Of a DNA stretch of 64,000 bases, positions 1 through 9,265 are shown one piece after another. This stretch comes from G942493375 sp942493375 (GTDB lineage: Bacteria; Armatimonadota; UBA5829), in the NCBI GenBank assembly GCA_942493375.1, contig OW818698.1:4092001-4156000 (forward strand), given 5' to 3'. The first letter of the stretch is position 1. Every line of letters begins with the position of its first letter. The translations under genes were made by a program, and so were the position numbers. The notes under the pieces are model-generated. The model had not been told where the DNA came from. It ran no database searches and worked only from the letters and a program-made list of their open reading frames with translations.

Positions 1-1
1 T

Positions 2-1276
2 GGTGACTTTCCGAAGAAGGCGTTTAGTTATCTCGTTCTGGTTTTGTTTGTAGTCGCATTTACAACAACTTCAAATACTGCAGGAGCAAAAGAAATGTGG
101 AAACTGAAGAAACCTATAGTTACGTATTATGCAGGCCCTACAATGACTGAAGCTAGTGCTCAGATGATGAAAGATGGGGGCTGGAATTTAATCTGGTGTA
201 CAGAGAAGGATCTGGATATTGCGCAGAAGCTGGGCTTGAAAGCAATGCTGCGGGATGGCCTGTTGTATCCTGATAAAATGGATGACCCCGACAAGATTGC
301 GAAACTGATAGAACTGGTAAAGAGAGTGAGAAACCATCCTGCGCTTGATTCATACTTTATTGTGGATGAACCAAGCACAGCAGTATTTCCAAACATAGCA
401 AAGATGGTTTCAATTCTAAGAGAACATGATCCTGCCCATATGGGATATGTTAACCTGTTTCCCACTTATGCTTCAAATGAGCAGTTGGGAACAACCGGTG
501 ATACTGCCACTGCGTACCTTGAGCACTTGGAACGGTTTGTTGCAGAAGTCAAACCGCTGCTGCTGAGCTACGATAACTATCAGTTCTTTACAACCGGTGA
601 TGGAGATCAGTATTTCTTGAACCTGGAACTGGTAAGACAAACAGCCTTGAAGCACAAGCTGCCATTTATGAATATCATCCAGGCAAGTTCATGGTCACCG
701 GGAGTCAGAGTGCCTAATGCCAACGAGTTTAGGTTCCTTTACTACACAACGCTTGCATATGGCGCTCAAGCTATATCCCATTATGTCTACAACTATCCAG
801 TAGACCACAAGGGTATGATTGTAGATAACGATGGCAAGCCGACCCATCTCTACCATGCAGCAAAGTTTTTGAACCCTGAGTTCGAGAGAATTGCTACCGA
901 GCTTATGTCGTGCAAATCACTCGGAGCTTATCACGTCGGCACCATAATGCCAGGGACAACAGCTCTCCCCGAGAAGTCTGCATTCAAAATTCAGGCAGAG
1001 GGTCTGGATGCAATATCTCCCACTCCTGAGAAAAACAAACCCGCAGAAGGTTTTGTGCTTGGATACTTTGGTAAAGCAGGAACGAATAAGCCGACCCATG
1101 TGGTGGTTGCAAACTTGAATTATAACAAGAATGTTAAAGCCACTTTGACAGGTCCTGGAAAGATGGAAATCTTCGTTCCGACTTCAAAGAGCTGGTATCC
1201 TACTTTGAGCAAAACAGCTGATCTGGATCTCCTGCCAGGCGGTGGTGTTTTAGTAAGATTGGTAGACGCTGACTAA
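2..1276 (+). CDS. Secreted TIM-barrel glycosidase-like protein, 5' end cut by window edge
   Basis: The reading frame is open from base 2, so the true start lies just before the window; a TTG at 44 falls inside what looks like a signal peptide hydrophobic core (SYLVLVLFVVAF, then an A-G-A cleavage-like stretch). About 424 residues are visible. The body reads like a (beta/alpha)8 barrel: KPIVTYYAGP strand, then YFIVDEPS with an acidic pair on a strand end, then LLSYDNYQF. A C-terminal small beta domain (HVVVANLNY ... GGGVLVRLV) resembles the beta-sandwich tail of many glycosidases. The DEP motif is reminiscent of GH42/GH123-type folds, but I cannot assign a family. It is probably exported and glycan-active by fold and context. 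A stem-loop follows the stop codon. Confidence 0.7.
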   Translation, partial: GDFPKKAFSYLVLVLFVVAFTTTSNTAGAKEMWKLKKPIVTYYAGPTMTEASAQMMKDGGWNLIWCTEKDLDIAQKLGLKAMLRDGLLYPDKMDDPDKIAKLIELVKRVRNHPALDSYFIVDEPSTAVFPNIAKMVSILREHDPAHMGYVNLFPTYASNEQLGTTGDTATAYLEHLERFVAEVKPLLLSYDNYQFFTTGDGDQYFLNLELVRQTALKHKLPFMNIIQASSWSPGVRVPNANEFRFLYYTTLAYGAQAISHYVYNYPVDHKGMIVDNDGKPTHLYHAAKFLNPEFERIATELMSCKSLGAYHVGTIMPGTTALPEKSAFKIQAEGLDAISPTPEKNKPAEGFVLGYFGKAGTNKPTHVVVANLNYNKNVKATLTGPGKMEIFVPTSKSWYPTLSKTADLDLLPGGGVLVRLVDAD

Positions 1277-1293
1277 CACATGTAACAATTATT

Positions 1294-1315
1294 GGGAGGC
1301 CCACCGTGGCCTCCC
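1294..1315 (+). terminator. Stem-loop after first gene
   Basis: GGGAGGCC and GGCCTCCC form a perfect 8-bp stem around a 6-nt loop, 17 nt after the stop codon. The T-tract is weak and offset (GTCTTTTATC about 15 nt further), so termination is likely but not certain. Confidence 0.55.
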
Positions 1316-1497
1316 GTTCTAACCCCGTCTTTTATCTCTCAGAATTATATTTCCAATATTAGTATCAATAAATTACTCATGTTCTAGTGCTAAGTATGGC
1401 AATCTACATGTAGTTATTGTTTAGTGGTATTGGGTCAGTACGTGTGTTATATTAGGAGCGTCAAGGCTCAGTCTGCTTTCTGAGGAGATAATGTGAT

Positions 1498-2007
1498 ATG
1501 GAAATAGAGAAGAGGACTGATAATTCCATAGACCAGTTCGAACAACTCGTCGTTTTTCAACTTGCGGACGAATACTATGGAGTTGATATTGGGGCAGTTA
1601 ATACCATTATCAGGATGCAGACCGTGACTACAGTTCCACAAACCCCCAGATTTGTTGAGGGTGTTACCAACCTGCGTGGTAGTATCGTTCCAGTCATTGA
1701 TCTGAGAAAACGATTTGGACTTCTGGCAAGCGAACCAACCAAGACATCAAGGATCGTTGTGGTTGAAGCTGCTGGAATGATGATTGGCATGGTTGTTGAT
1801 GCTGTGGCTGAGACTCTCAGGTTGCGTGCAGACGATATTGAGCCTCCATCACCGGTCATCTGTTCACTGGATTCCGAGTATCTTCGGGGTATAGGTAAGC
1901 AGAATGACAGATTGGTGATTCTGCTTGATCTTGAGAAGATTCTCTCCAGCCAGGACTGGGAAAAGGTGTCTAAACTGGACAAAGTTATGGAACCAGTCGC
2001 GGCTTGA
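1498..2007 (+). CDS. cheW: CheW-domain chemotaxis coupling protein
   Basis: A 169-residue single-domain protein that matches CheW: LVVFQLADEYYGVDI at the start, then TTVPQTPRFVEGVTNLRG and IVPVIDLRKRFG, the two most conserved CheW blocks. In the family, CheW bridges chemoreceptors and the CheA kinase in the cytoplasm. GAGGAG lies about 8 nt before the ATG. No other chemotaxis or flagellar gene is in the window, so this copy is isolated. It could serve a che cluster elsewhere or act as a CheW-like adaptor in another signalling path. It ends in a strong intrinsic terminator and appears monocistronic. Confidence 0.9.
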   Translation: MEIEKRTDNSIDQFEQLVVFQLADEYYGVDIGAVNTIIRMQTVTTVPQTPRFVEGVTNLRGSIVPVIDLRKRFGLLASEPTKTSRIVVVEAAGMMIGMVVDAVAETLRLRADDIEPPSPVICSLDSEYLRGIGKQNDRLVILLDLEKILSSQDWEKVSKLDKVMEPVAA

Positions 2008-2045
2008 CACTACGAGTCAATCTGAATATAGGTATTTATAGAGAA

Positions 2046-2071
2046 GGGAACTACCAGGGACGGTGGTTCCC
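2046..2071 (+). terminator. Intrinsic terminator of cheW
   Basis: GGGAACTACC pairs with GGTGGTTCCC (10 bp including one T-G wobble) around the loop AGGGAC and is followed at once by TTTT. It lies 38 nt after the cheW stop. Confidence 0.8.
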
Positions 2072-2150
2072 TTTTCGCATATTGGGAGGAATTATGGGCT
2101 TTAACGTTGAATAGCAATTCTGTCATGAACTATATCATGTGGAGTGTGTG

Positions 2151-4520
2151 ATGAACGAGCATGTTTTGACAATGACTGTGTTATCTGCGTTGCTGGCGAT
2201 CTATGTAACAGGATCCGCGAGTTCCGCTGCTGAGTTCTTCCTGGTCAAAGATGGAAGACCGACAGCATCGATAGTTCTGCCTGAAAAAGAGAATCCAAAG
2301 GCTAAAGCTGCGGCTGTAGAGTTGCAGACCTATGTTGAAAAGATATCGGGAGCAAAGCTGCCGATTATAGAGTCTGGTAGCCCAACTGCTGGTAATCTGA
2401 TACTGGTAGGTAAGAGTTCTATGACAGATTCCCTTGGGGTCAAAGTTCCTGATGATCTTACCAATGAACGTCGAGAAGAAGGTTTTCTCATTCACTGCAA
2501 GAGAGATCGTTTGGTGCTTGCAGGAAACGACCAGGGACCTTACAGGGGTACCGAGTATGCAGTCTATGAGTTTCTAAATAGACTCGGTGTTCGTTGGTTC
2601 ATGCCGGGAGAGTATGGCGAAATAGTTCCTAAACGCAGCAGTATTTCCTTTCCTGAGATTAATGTTAATGAGAAACCTGACTTTGTCCTGCGCAACTGGT
2701 GGTATATAGGAATCAACAAACAGGAATTTATAGTTGAAGAAGAGAAGCTTTGGAAGCTGCGCAACAAGATGAATCCTGATATGACTATGTTCAAGATGCC
2801 GAATGACAGTTCAGCGCGTGACATATTGCCGGCAGCCACCTACTTCAAGACACAACCCGAATTGTTTGCGATGAATGCAGATGGCACACGGAACCCTAAT
2901 ATGCCGAATCTTTCCAATCCTGAGACTGTGAAAGTGTCTGCTGAGATAATCAAAGACTACTTCCGCAAGAATCCAGATGCTAATAGCCACGGCTTTGCTC
3001 CTGATGATGGACTTCCCAGAGATTATGACCCGGAGACACTCAAGTTCCACCAGGGATTCTGGTATGCAGCAGGCAGGCCGGGAGTAGCTTCCGAAGCCAG
3101 CACAACGGAGGAATGGATCAGGTTTGTCAACAATGTAACCGATGAAGTCCACAAAGAGTTTCCGAATGTCCTGATCTCGACTAATGGTTACTCCAATCGC
3201 GATATGCCACCACAGGGGATCAAACCCAACGACAAGCTTGTTATTATGGTTGCTGCAATCTGGAGTTGCACCCTTCATGCATATGATGACCCAGCCTGTT
3301 GGCAGAAAGAAAGATTTGGGGAATATCTGCAACAGTGGTGTAGAGACAGCAAAAATGTCTGGATATATGGCTACAATTATCAAATGCTGGTATCAGGTCT
3401 GACTCCATTACCGGAAACTCGAAAACTTGCCAGAGATTTTCCGCTGATGAAAAAATGGGGAGTGATGGGTTTCATAGACGAGACCCGAAATGTGTGGATG
3501 GAAGCTGGTATTCCAAGCAGATATCTACGCGCCAAACTGGAATGGAATGCAGGAGAGAACGTCGAATCTGTGCTTTCTGATTTCTATAGTACCTGGTATG
3601 GTCCTGCTGCAAAACCTGCAAAAGCGTTCTATGATGCCATAGAAAATGTAATCGAAAAGTCACCAATGCACGGACACGAAGATCGGGTTATGCCGGAAGT
3701 CTATAATGCCCTGCCGATGCGCATCCTGCGCGAAGCGATCGTAAAAGCTGAAAGCCTGGCAGTGCAGGAGCCATACAAAACACGGGTGCATGTAGATCGA
3801 CTGATCCTGAGTCACTTACAGGCATATATCGACATGAACAATGCAGATCTGGCAGGTAAATGGGATGAAGCAATCAAACACGGTCAGGAGATGCTGGATA
3901 TCCGTAAAGATATTTCCAAAGTCAGTATCCATCTGGTAGAGCCAATCGAAGGACTGCCCAACTACTCATCAGGAGTCTGGTATTGGACTGTGACAGACAG
4001 AATGAAGTATTACCAGTCACTGGCTGATAATACGTCGGGCAAGACTGGCGATCTGGTTGCGCTGGCCCCTGCTGAAGCTCTGTTCAGGATTGATCCATAT
4101 GAGGATGGTATCCCCAAAGAATGGTACAACACGGGAATATCGACATCCGATTGGAAGACTCTGCTGACTACCAGGACGTTCTACTCTCAGGAAAATATGA
4201 CCGATAGAGGTTATCCTTATATGGGCAGTATCTGGTATAAGTTGAAAGTAAGAGTCCCATCACAGTTTAAGGACCGAAAAGTGATGCTCAAGATCCCCAG
4301 TCTGGAACCTGAAGCCTGGGTCTGGGTGAATGGGGAGTATGCTGGACATAGGGAGTATCTGGATGCCTATATCCGTCCGAATGATGTAACTCTAGACATT
4401 ACCAAGCAAGTAAGAATTGGAGAAGCCAACGACATCACAGTCCGTGTGTTCACAGGCTTGGGTGCAGCACAGGCACCGGCAGGAATCCAAAGCCGGGTGG
4501 TGTTGTATTCTCCGAAGTAG
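2151..4520 (+). CDS. Secreted DUF4838 family protein (glycosidase-like)
   Basis: The start is placed at ATG 2151, which has GGAG at 2141-2144; an upstream in-frame GTG at 2139 has no ribosome site. Residues 1-28 look like a signal peptide (VLSALLAIYVTGSASSAA). Next comes the hexosaminidase-like N-terminal alpha/beta domain common to DUF4838, GH20 and GH67 proteins (KAKAAAVELQTYVEKISGAKLP; later GTEYAVYEFLNRLGVRWF). A long TIM-barrel DUF4838 domain follows, and the last ~150 residues form a GH2-type sugar-binding beta-sandwich (EAWVWVNGEYAGH). The family is thought to act on N-acetyl sugars or uronates, but its reaction is not settled. Unlike its neighbour at 4698, it lacks the Cys cluster in the DDG region. 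It is followed by a large palindrome. Confidence 0.85.
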   Translation: MNEHVLTMTVLSALLAIYVTGSASSAAEFFLVKDGRPTASIVLPEKENPKAKAAAVELQTYVEKISGAKLPIIESGSPTAGNLILVGKSSMTDSLGVKVPDDLTNERREEGFLIHCKRDRLVLAGNDQGPYRGTEYAVYEFLNRLGVRWFMPGEYGEIVPKRSSISFPEINVNEKPDFVLRNWWYIGINKQEFIVEEEKLWKLRNKMNPDMTMFKMPNDSSARDILPAATYFKTQPELFAMNADGTRNPNMPNLSNPETVKVSAEIIKDYFRKNPDANSHGFAPDDGLPRDYDPETLKFHQGFWYAAGRPGVASEASTTEEWIRFVNNVTDEVHKEFPNVLISTNGYSNRDMPPQGIKPNDKLVIMVAAIWSCTLHAYDDPACWQKERFGEYLQQWCRDSKNVWIYGYNYQMLVSGLTPLPETRKLARDFPLMKKWGVMGFIDETRNVWMEAGIPSRYLRAKLEWNAGENVESVLSDFYSTWYGPAAKPAKAFYDAIENVIEKSPMHGHEDRVMPEVYNALPMRILREAIVKAESLAVQEPYKTRVHVDRLILSHLQAYIDMNNADLAGKWDEAIKHGQEMLDIRKDISKVSIHLVEPIEGLPNYSSGVWYWTVTDRMKYYQSLADNTSGKTGDLVALAPAEALFRIDPYEDGIPKEWYNTGISTSDWKTLLTTRTFYSQENMTDRGYPYMGSIWYKLKVRVPSQFKDRKVMLKIPSLEPEAWVWVNGEYAGHREYLDAYIRPNDVTLDITKQVRIGEANDITVRVFTGLGAAQAPAGIQSRVVLYSPK

Positions 4521-4534
4521 GTACTAGCTCTATA

Positions 4535-4622
4535 TAGGACCAATAGGACAAATAGGACTTATAAGACATATACTGGCTGTTGATTGAATGTCTTATACGT
4601 CCTATTGGTCTTATTAGTCCTA
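4535..4622. repeat. 35-bp imperfect palindrome built from AATAGGAC units
   Basis: The left arm 4535-4569 and right arm 4588-4622 are complementary at 31 of 35 positions around an 18-nt loop. Each arm itself contains three near-copies of an AATAGGAC-like unit. It lies between two DUF4838 genes, and could act as terminator or RNA-processing hairpin. A half-element of the same family is at 21377-21413. Confidence 0.75.
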
Positions 4623-4697
4623 TTCTCCACTCTACCTATAGTCTTTCCCCCCCGATTTGTGTTAATATTGCCCTATTCTACCTCTGAGGTGTGCGTT

Positions 4698-7139
4698 TTG
4701 ACTCTCGTAATTGTTTTCGCTATATCGCTGCTTATTTGTGCTGCGTGTTGCTCCCAGTGTTCCAATCCACTGAAACCGCGTGGAAAGAACAACCTTGAAC
4801 TTGAGCTAGCTTCCAATGGCACAACAAAATACACAATAGTTATACCGGAATGTGCCAATGAAGCAGAAAAGAAAGCTGCGGATGTTATCAGCAGTTCGCT
4901 TGAATATATAAGTGGTGCTGTGTTTCCGGTAGTGAGTGAAAGCCCGGACTTTGAAATCACCGGGTGTGAGATAAGTGTAGGTAATACTGATCTTTTTAAA
5001 AAGACAGGCATTGAAACAGGTGATCTGGGCCTGGAAGGTTATGTGATCTCTGTAGTGGAGAATACACTTTTCGTAGCTGGTGGAGGACTTCGAGGAGTTA
5101 TCAACGGTGCCTATTCAATGTTGGAAGAAGACCTGGGTTGTCGATGGTATGCACGAAATTCATTTGATGCACCAAAGATGGAAACCCTCCGCTTTGCTCC
5201 AGTTGCCAGGACATTTGTACCCAAGCTGGACATTCGTGACCCGTACTATTTCGAAGCCTGGGACACCGACTGGTCTTTGCAGAACAAAACCAATGCACCG
5301 GATGCATTTATTCCACAGGAGCTCGGAGGCAATTCGAAATATGCCCTGTTTGTGCATACCTACTGGAAATTCTTCAACCCTGATCTACTTTTCAACGAGC
5401 ACCCGGAGTATTTCGCCGAAGTAAATGGCAAGCGCCAGGCTACACAGCTCTGTGTAACCAATCAAGATGTTGTCAAAGGTTCAATAGAAACCTGCCGGCA
5501 ATACTTGAAAGATAATCCCGAAGCTACGATTATCAGCATTTCTCCTAACGATGGACGTGGTTACTGCGAATGTGCAGATTGCAAAGCCATAGATGACGCA
5601 GAGGGCGGTAAAGTCGGCAGCATGCTGATGTTTACAAATGTAATTGCAGATGCATTGAAAGATGAGTTCCCCAATATTACATTTATGACCCTGGCATATC
5701 TGGATACATTTATGCCGCCAAAGACTATTCGTCCACGGGACAATGTTGCGATCCAGCTCTGCACAGATTCCCATGCCTGGAAATACCAGTTCTGCTTCAT
5801 CACAGAATCGCACGATTTCCAGACCGCAATAAAAGCATGGGCAGAAATTGATGCTAAAGTCTATATCTGGGACTACACCGTTGACTTCGTTCATTACCTG
5901 GTTCCGATGGCTAACATGCCGGTTGTCCAACAGAATATCAAGTTCTATGTGGACAACAATGCCCGGGGTGTGATGCTGCAGGGGGCTTATATGTCCAACG
6001 GCTGCGATATGTCCGATATGCGTGCCTGGGTTTGGGCAAAACAACTCTGGAATCCTGATTTAGAAACCAAACCTCTTATGAAAGATTTCATATATGGGTT
6101 CTACAAAGAATCTGCTGATCCAATTTGGAAATACAATATGATGATCTGGGATTATTGGGAGAAATACCACGGGATTCCTCACACATGTGGAGAGCCCTCG
6201 GATAATCCGATCCTGAACAACCTGCACTGCTCATACGCTCCCGATGGCCCAATGTTCACTGAAGAGTTTATGTCAAGGGCGTCCGAGTATATGCTGGAAG
6301 CTGAAAAGCTGGCACAGAGCGATGAAATCAAATCTAGAATCCGCAAGGTTAAAGCTGCTATTCTGTATCTGAAGATTTGCCAAGGTGTGGGGTATTACAC
6401 TGAGTTTGGAGTATTCTCTAGCGGGAAAGACCTTACAACTACGCCGAAAAGACACCTTGAAAACAAGGAACAGTATGAGGCACTCTATGATGAGTTAATG
6501 GCAGTTTGCAAAGAACATTACATAAAAGCATTCTCAGAGCAGAACGTGATGTCAAAAATTGTGGACAAATGGCATGCAATTCTGACTGTAGATCCAATCC
6601 CAAGCATAGAGCTATGCGATGCATGGCGGTTCTTTATGGACCCTGAAGACATTGGCATAAAAAGCGAATGGATGAAGGACTCTAAGTATTATGGAGTGCC
6701 CAATCCCGATATGGATAAGGATGCCAAAACAGACTCAGACGGCACAGCAATCGTGCGCAGCAGCAAGGGTTGTGGCTGGGAAGCTCAGGGATTCAAAGAC
6801 TACTATGGTGTAGCCTGGTATTTCCAGAACCTTACTCTACCAGCTGATGCAACAGACACTGAATACCTCTATCTATTCTTTGGAGCTGTAGATACAGAGG
6901 CTTGGATATACATAAATGGTGAGTTGGTTTTTGAGCACAGCATAGCGTCCACCGGACTGGGTGCTTCGGCACTGTGGAACCAGCCATTTGCCTTTGACGC
7001 AAAGAAATATCTCAAGTCTGGTTCCGTAAACCAACTTGCAGTGAGAGTGTATAGTTCATCAGGTATGGCAGGTATCTACAGGCCAGTCCTCCTCTTCCCG
7101 GCAGATAAAGAATATACTGCCGCAGAGCTGGACGTCTGA
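4698..7139 (+). CDS. Secreted DUF4838 family protein with CxCxxC cluster
   Basis: The frame is open from within the upstream palindrome, but TTG 4698 is preferred: TGAGG at 4685-4689 lies 8 nt before it and the protein then begins with a compact signal sequence (TLVIVFAISLLICAACC), possibly lipoprotein-like although the lipobox is not canonical. GTG 4689 is the alternative. About 813 residues. An N-terminal hexosaminidase-like domain (AEKKAADVISSSLEYISG; GAYSMLEEDLGCRWY) precedes the TIM barrel. The SPNDGRGYCECADC segment is a typical DUF4838 signature with three Cys. The C-terminal ~130 residues form a GH2-like sugar-binding sandwich (TEAWIYINGELVF). It is paralogous to the preceding gene but strongly diverged. 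Extracellular glycan hydrolysis is inferred, substrate unknown. Confidence 0.82.
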   Translation: MTLVIVFAISLLICAACCSQCSNPLKPRGKNNLELELASNGTTKYTIVIPECANEAEKKAADVISSSLEYISGAVFPVVSESPDFEITGCEISVGNTDLFKKTGIETGDLGLEGYVISVVENTLFVAGGGLRGVINGAYSMLEEDLGCRWYARNSFDAPKMETLRFAPVARTFVPKLDIRDPYYFEAWDTDWSLQNKTNAPDAFIPQELGGNSKYALFVHTYWKFFNPDLLFNEHPEYFAEVNGKRQATQLCVTNQDVVKGSIETCRQYLKDNPEATIISISPNDGRGYCECADCKAIDDAEGGKVGSMLMFTNVIADALKDEFPNITFMTLAYLDTFMPPKTIRPRDNVAIQLCTDSHAWKYQFCFITESHDFQTAIKAWAEIDAKVYIWDYTVDFVHYLVPMANMPVVQQNIKFYVDNNARGVMLQGAYMSNGCDMSDMRAWVWAKQLWNPDLETKPLMKDFIYGFYKESADPIWKYNMMIWDYWEKYHGIPHTCGEPSDNPILNNLHCSYAPDGPMFTEEFMSRASEYMLEAEKLAQSDEIKSRIRKVKAAILYLKICQGVGYYTEFGVFSSGKDLTTTPKRHLENKEQYEALYDELMAVCKEHYIKAFSEQNVMSKIVDKWHAILTVDPIPSIELCDAWRFFMDPEDIGIKSEWMKDSKYYGVPNPDMDKDAKTDSDGTAIVRSSKGCGWEAQGFKDYYGVAWYFQNLTLPADATDTEYLYLFFGAVDTEAWIYINGELVFEHSIASTGLGASALWNQPFAFDAKKYLKSGSVNQLAVRVYSSSGMAGIYRPVLLFPADKEYTAAELDV

Positions 7140-7180
7140 GAAACTTTATAAAGAACATAAGAGCGAGTTCATAATCGTAG

Positions 7181-7202
7181 GGGAGACTCTCCGCAGTCTC
7201 CC
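7181..7202 (+). terminator. Stem-loop between DUF4838 gene and Cys-rich gene
   Basis: GGGAGACT and AGTCTCCC form a perfect 8-bp stem with a 6-nt loop, 42 nt after the stop. There is no T-tract, so it may be a processing or attenuating hairpin rather than a strict terminator. Confidence 0.45.
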
Positions 7203-7251
7203 GTCCATCTTCCAAAATCCAATATCCAACTTTAAAACAGGGGGAATCCCA

Positions 7252-7833
7252 ATGGCAGTTTATGAGTATGGTCGTATTCAAAAACTGGAAGACAGCCTTG
7301 TGCAGGCAGGTGTTGACCAGAAGACAATTGATGCAGTAATGGCTGGTGGAGAATTGATCAAAAAATCCGCTGCCCCTGTGAAGAAATCCGACTGGATGAA
7401 GCAGGCAATGGACCGGATGGATACCTTTATGGACCCCGAAGTAAAACAATCTGTCCGCGAAGCCTGCGCCTCTTGTCTGGCTGGTAAAAGACAGGAGATC
7501 AGCAAGCGTATAGCTAAGGAAAACCCAAACCTCGATGATGCAATCAAAGCAGCCAACGAAGCCAAATACGTCTTTGGACATAGCGTTACACTAGAGGATG
7601 ACGGACGAATCCTGGTTTGTTTCGAACCCGATGTCAAAGAGAGCTACAGATGCGTGTGCCTTCCCAAAGCCAGAGAACCGATATCTGAAACCTACTGCTA
7701 CTGCTGTGGAGGTCACATAAAACACCACCTCCAGACAGCCCTGAACTGCAAACTAAAGTGTGAGGTTCGTGCGACAGCCCTCTCCAGCGGAGGAAGAAAG
7801 CCTTGTTCTTTTCTGTTTGCGATCGAAGAGTAA
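7252..7833 (+). CDS. Cys-rich protein of unknown function
   Basis: 193 residues, no signal peptide, predicted cytoplasmic. The N-terminal ~90 residues are helical and charged. The C-terminal half carries 11 Cys in total, arranged as ACASC, YRCVC, YCYCCGG, NCKLKC and a final PCSFLFAI. The closing G-x-PCSFLF element resembles the end of V4R/4-vinyl-reductase-type domains and of small Cys-rich DUF families (DUF6144-like), so metal or cofactor binding is plausible. A G-rich run (about 7239-7244) provides the ribosome site. It is converged upon by the GH84 gene, 53 nt away. I do not recognise a definite family. Confidence 0.7.
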   Translation: MAVYEYGRIQKLEDSLVQAGVDQKTIDAVMAGGELIKKSAAPVKKSDWMKQAMDRMDTFMDPEVKQSVREACASCLAGKRQEISKRIAKENPNLDDAIKAANEAKYVFGHSVTLEDDGRILVCFEPDVKESYRCVCLPKAREPISETYCYCCGGHIKHHLQTALNCKLKCEVRATALSSGGRKPCSFLFAIEE

Positions 7834-7886
7834 CGGTGATTCCGTAGGTGAGTATTTCAACGTGCTCTCAGCTTGTTCTCGATTTC

Positions 7887-9236
7887 TTATTCCTTGTATT
7901 TCGCCATCGTCTCGCGCAGAAAGACAACATCGTCTTTTATAGTCTGCCTTTCTGCGTGGAATCTGCATGGGAAAACTTTGTCCATACGCTTGGTCAGATC
8001 TTCGAGGTCACGAATCATACCTTCGGTTATATTGCGGGAATTAGGCATACTCAGGACTTTCAGAAATTGCTCCCTCACGGGATTTAGTCCTGTGTTGAAT
8101 GTACCATATATAAGAAATCCCGGGTACCTCTCTACCAGTTCTTTTAGAACCTCCCGTGCTTCTTTGGATCGTTCCAGATGGAGTATCGATTGCTGAATGG
8201 AACGAATTGGATCGTAGGCTGTTGGGTTATAAGCATAATCTGCGCAGGTAAGCATTGGAATACGATTTGCCTCGTTCTGTTGTTTCATTGAATTGCTCAT
8301 GTATCCATCAACTATTTCACCCAGGTTTGGATCACGGTTGATGACAGGACCGAGGTGCATAGTTGGCCATCCATCATTCACTGGATAATTATCCCACAGG
8401 AACAGTCGATGCCTGGTGATGCTCTTATATGACTCTGCAGCCTTCCGTGTGATACTACCCACTACACTGTCACCAGTCCAGAACAGATAGATATCTTTAT
8501 CCAGTTCGTTGGCAATAGATTCCAGATAGGATTTTTCACTATCCAGCGTTCCATCACCCCAGTAAATCGAAGGGCAGAAGATAAACTTTGCTTCCGAGTC
8601 CTTTTGTTTCAAACGGTGGTAGATTTCATTGACTACTCTCGCCTGACCAGATGGATCAATCCCATTGGAGATGTCGTCCAGGGATATGTTAAACCATTTG
8701 ACACCAAGCCCCTGCATCCATGCATAATGCTTCCACAAGTCGTTAACGTCTTTCTCAGAATTGTAGTTTAACGGGCGTTTTGAGCCCAGGTTTGGATTCA
8801 TACTGAAACAAAAATTGATTTTATGCTTTTTGCAGAGTCGGACGATTTGTTCATAAGCTTTCATCTTTGACTTCGGAAGATCCTCCCACCACCGGTTGGC
8901 CTCTGGGTTACCCCATTCATAGTGCTCAAGATCACACATACTGCCATAACAGTTCATCAGGAAATTCATCTTGTATTTGGCCATCACAGGAATTTCAGAT
9001 AAATACTGCTGAGGAGTCCACATCCAGCCCTTTATGCCTCGCAATGCAAATCCGGTTTTTTTTCCCTTAGGGAGCGGCTCCGGAAATGAGCGTGTTTTAT
9101 CCTGGATATTGATCTTGAAGACATTCAAGATTTCAATTGGTGAAGCCTCCGATGAAGATATCAACAATACACTGAGACCTGCTGCGAGCAACAGCAGGAT
9201 CACGAACTGGACTTTTATGTATGTAATCAAGTGCAT
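7887..9236 (-). CDS. Secreted GH84-like beta-N-acetylglucosaminidase
   Basis: 449 residues with an N-terminal hydrophobic signal (VQFVILLLLAAGLSVLLI). The barrel contains WFNISLDDIS with Asp187-Asp188 in the position of the GH84 catalytic aspartate pair (substrate-assisted mechanism) and RLFLWDNYPVND, the other GH84 hallmark. GH84 enzymes remove beta-linked GlcNAc from glycans or glycoproteins. The usual N-terminal hexosaminidase-like domain and C-terminal helical or CBM domains are absent, so this is close to a minimal catalytic module. AGGA precedes the ATG. It starts 29 nt after the phosphoribosyltransferase gene on the same strand and could be read with it. Confidence 0.82.
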   Translation of the reverse strand: MHLITYIKVQFVILLLLAAGLSVLLISSSEASPIEILNVFKINIQDKTRSFPEPLPKGKKTGFALRGIKGWMWTPQQYLSEIPVMAKYKMNFLMNCYGSMCDLEHYEWGNPEANRWWEDLPKSKMKAYEQIVRLCKKHKINFCFSMNPNLGSKRPLNYNSEKDVNDLWKHYAWMQGLGVKWFNISLDDISNGIDPSGQARVVNEIYHRLKQKDSEAKFIFCPSIYWGDGTLDSEKSYLESIANELDKDIYLFWTGDSVVGSITRKAAESYKSITRHRLFLWDNYPVNDGWPTMHLGPVINRDPNLGEIVDGYMSNSMKQQNEANRIPMLTCADYAYNPTAYDPIRSIQQSILHLERSKEAREVLKELVERYPGFLIYGTFNTGLNPVREQFLKVLSMPNSRNITEGMIRDLEDLTKRMDKVFPCRFHAERQTIKDDVVFLRETMAKYKE

Positions 9237-9265
9237 AGTTTCCTATTCAATACTATATATTTGTT

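Noticed and set aside
4584..4697. Upstream extension of the second DUF4838 gene to TTG 4584
   Set aside because: It would put the start inside the 35-bp hairpin and create an unusually long N-terminal hydrophobic stretch; TTG 4698 has a ribosome site and a proper signal peptide.
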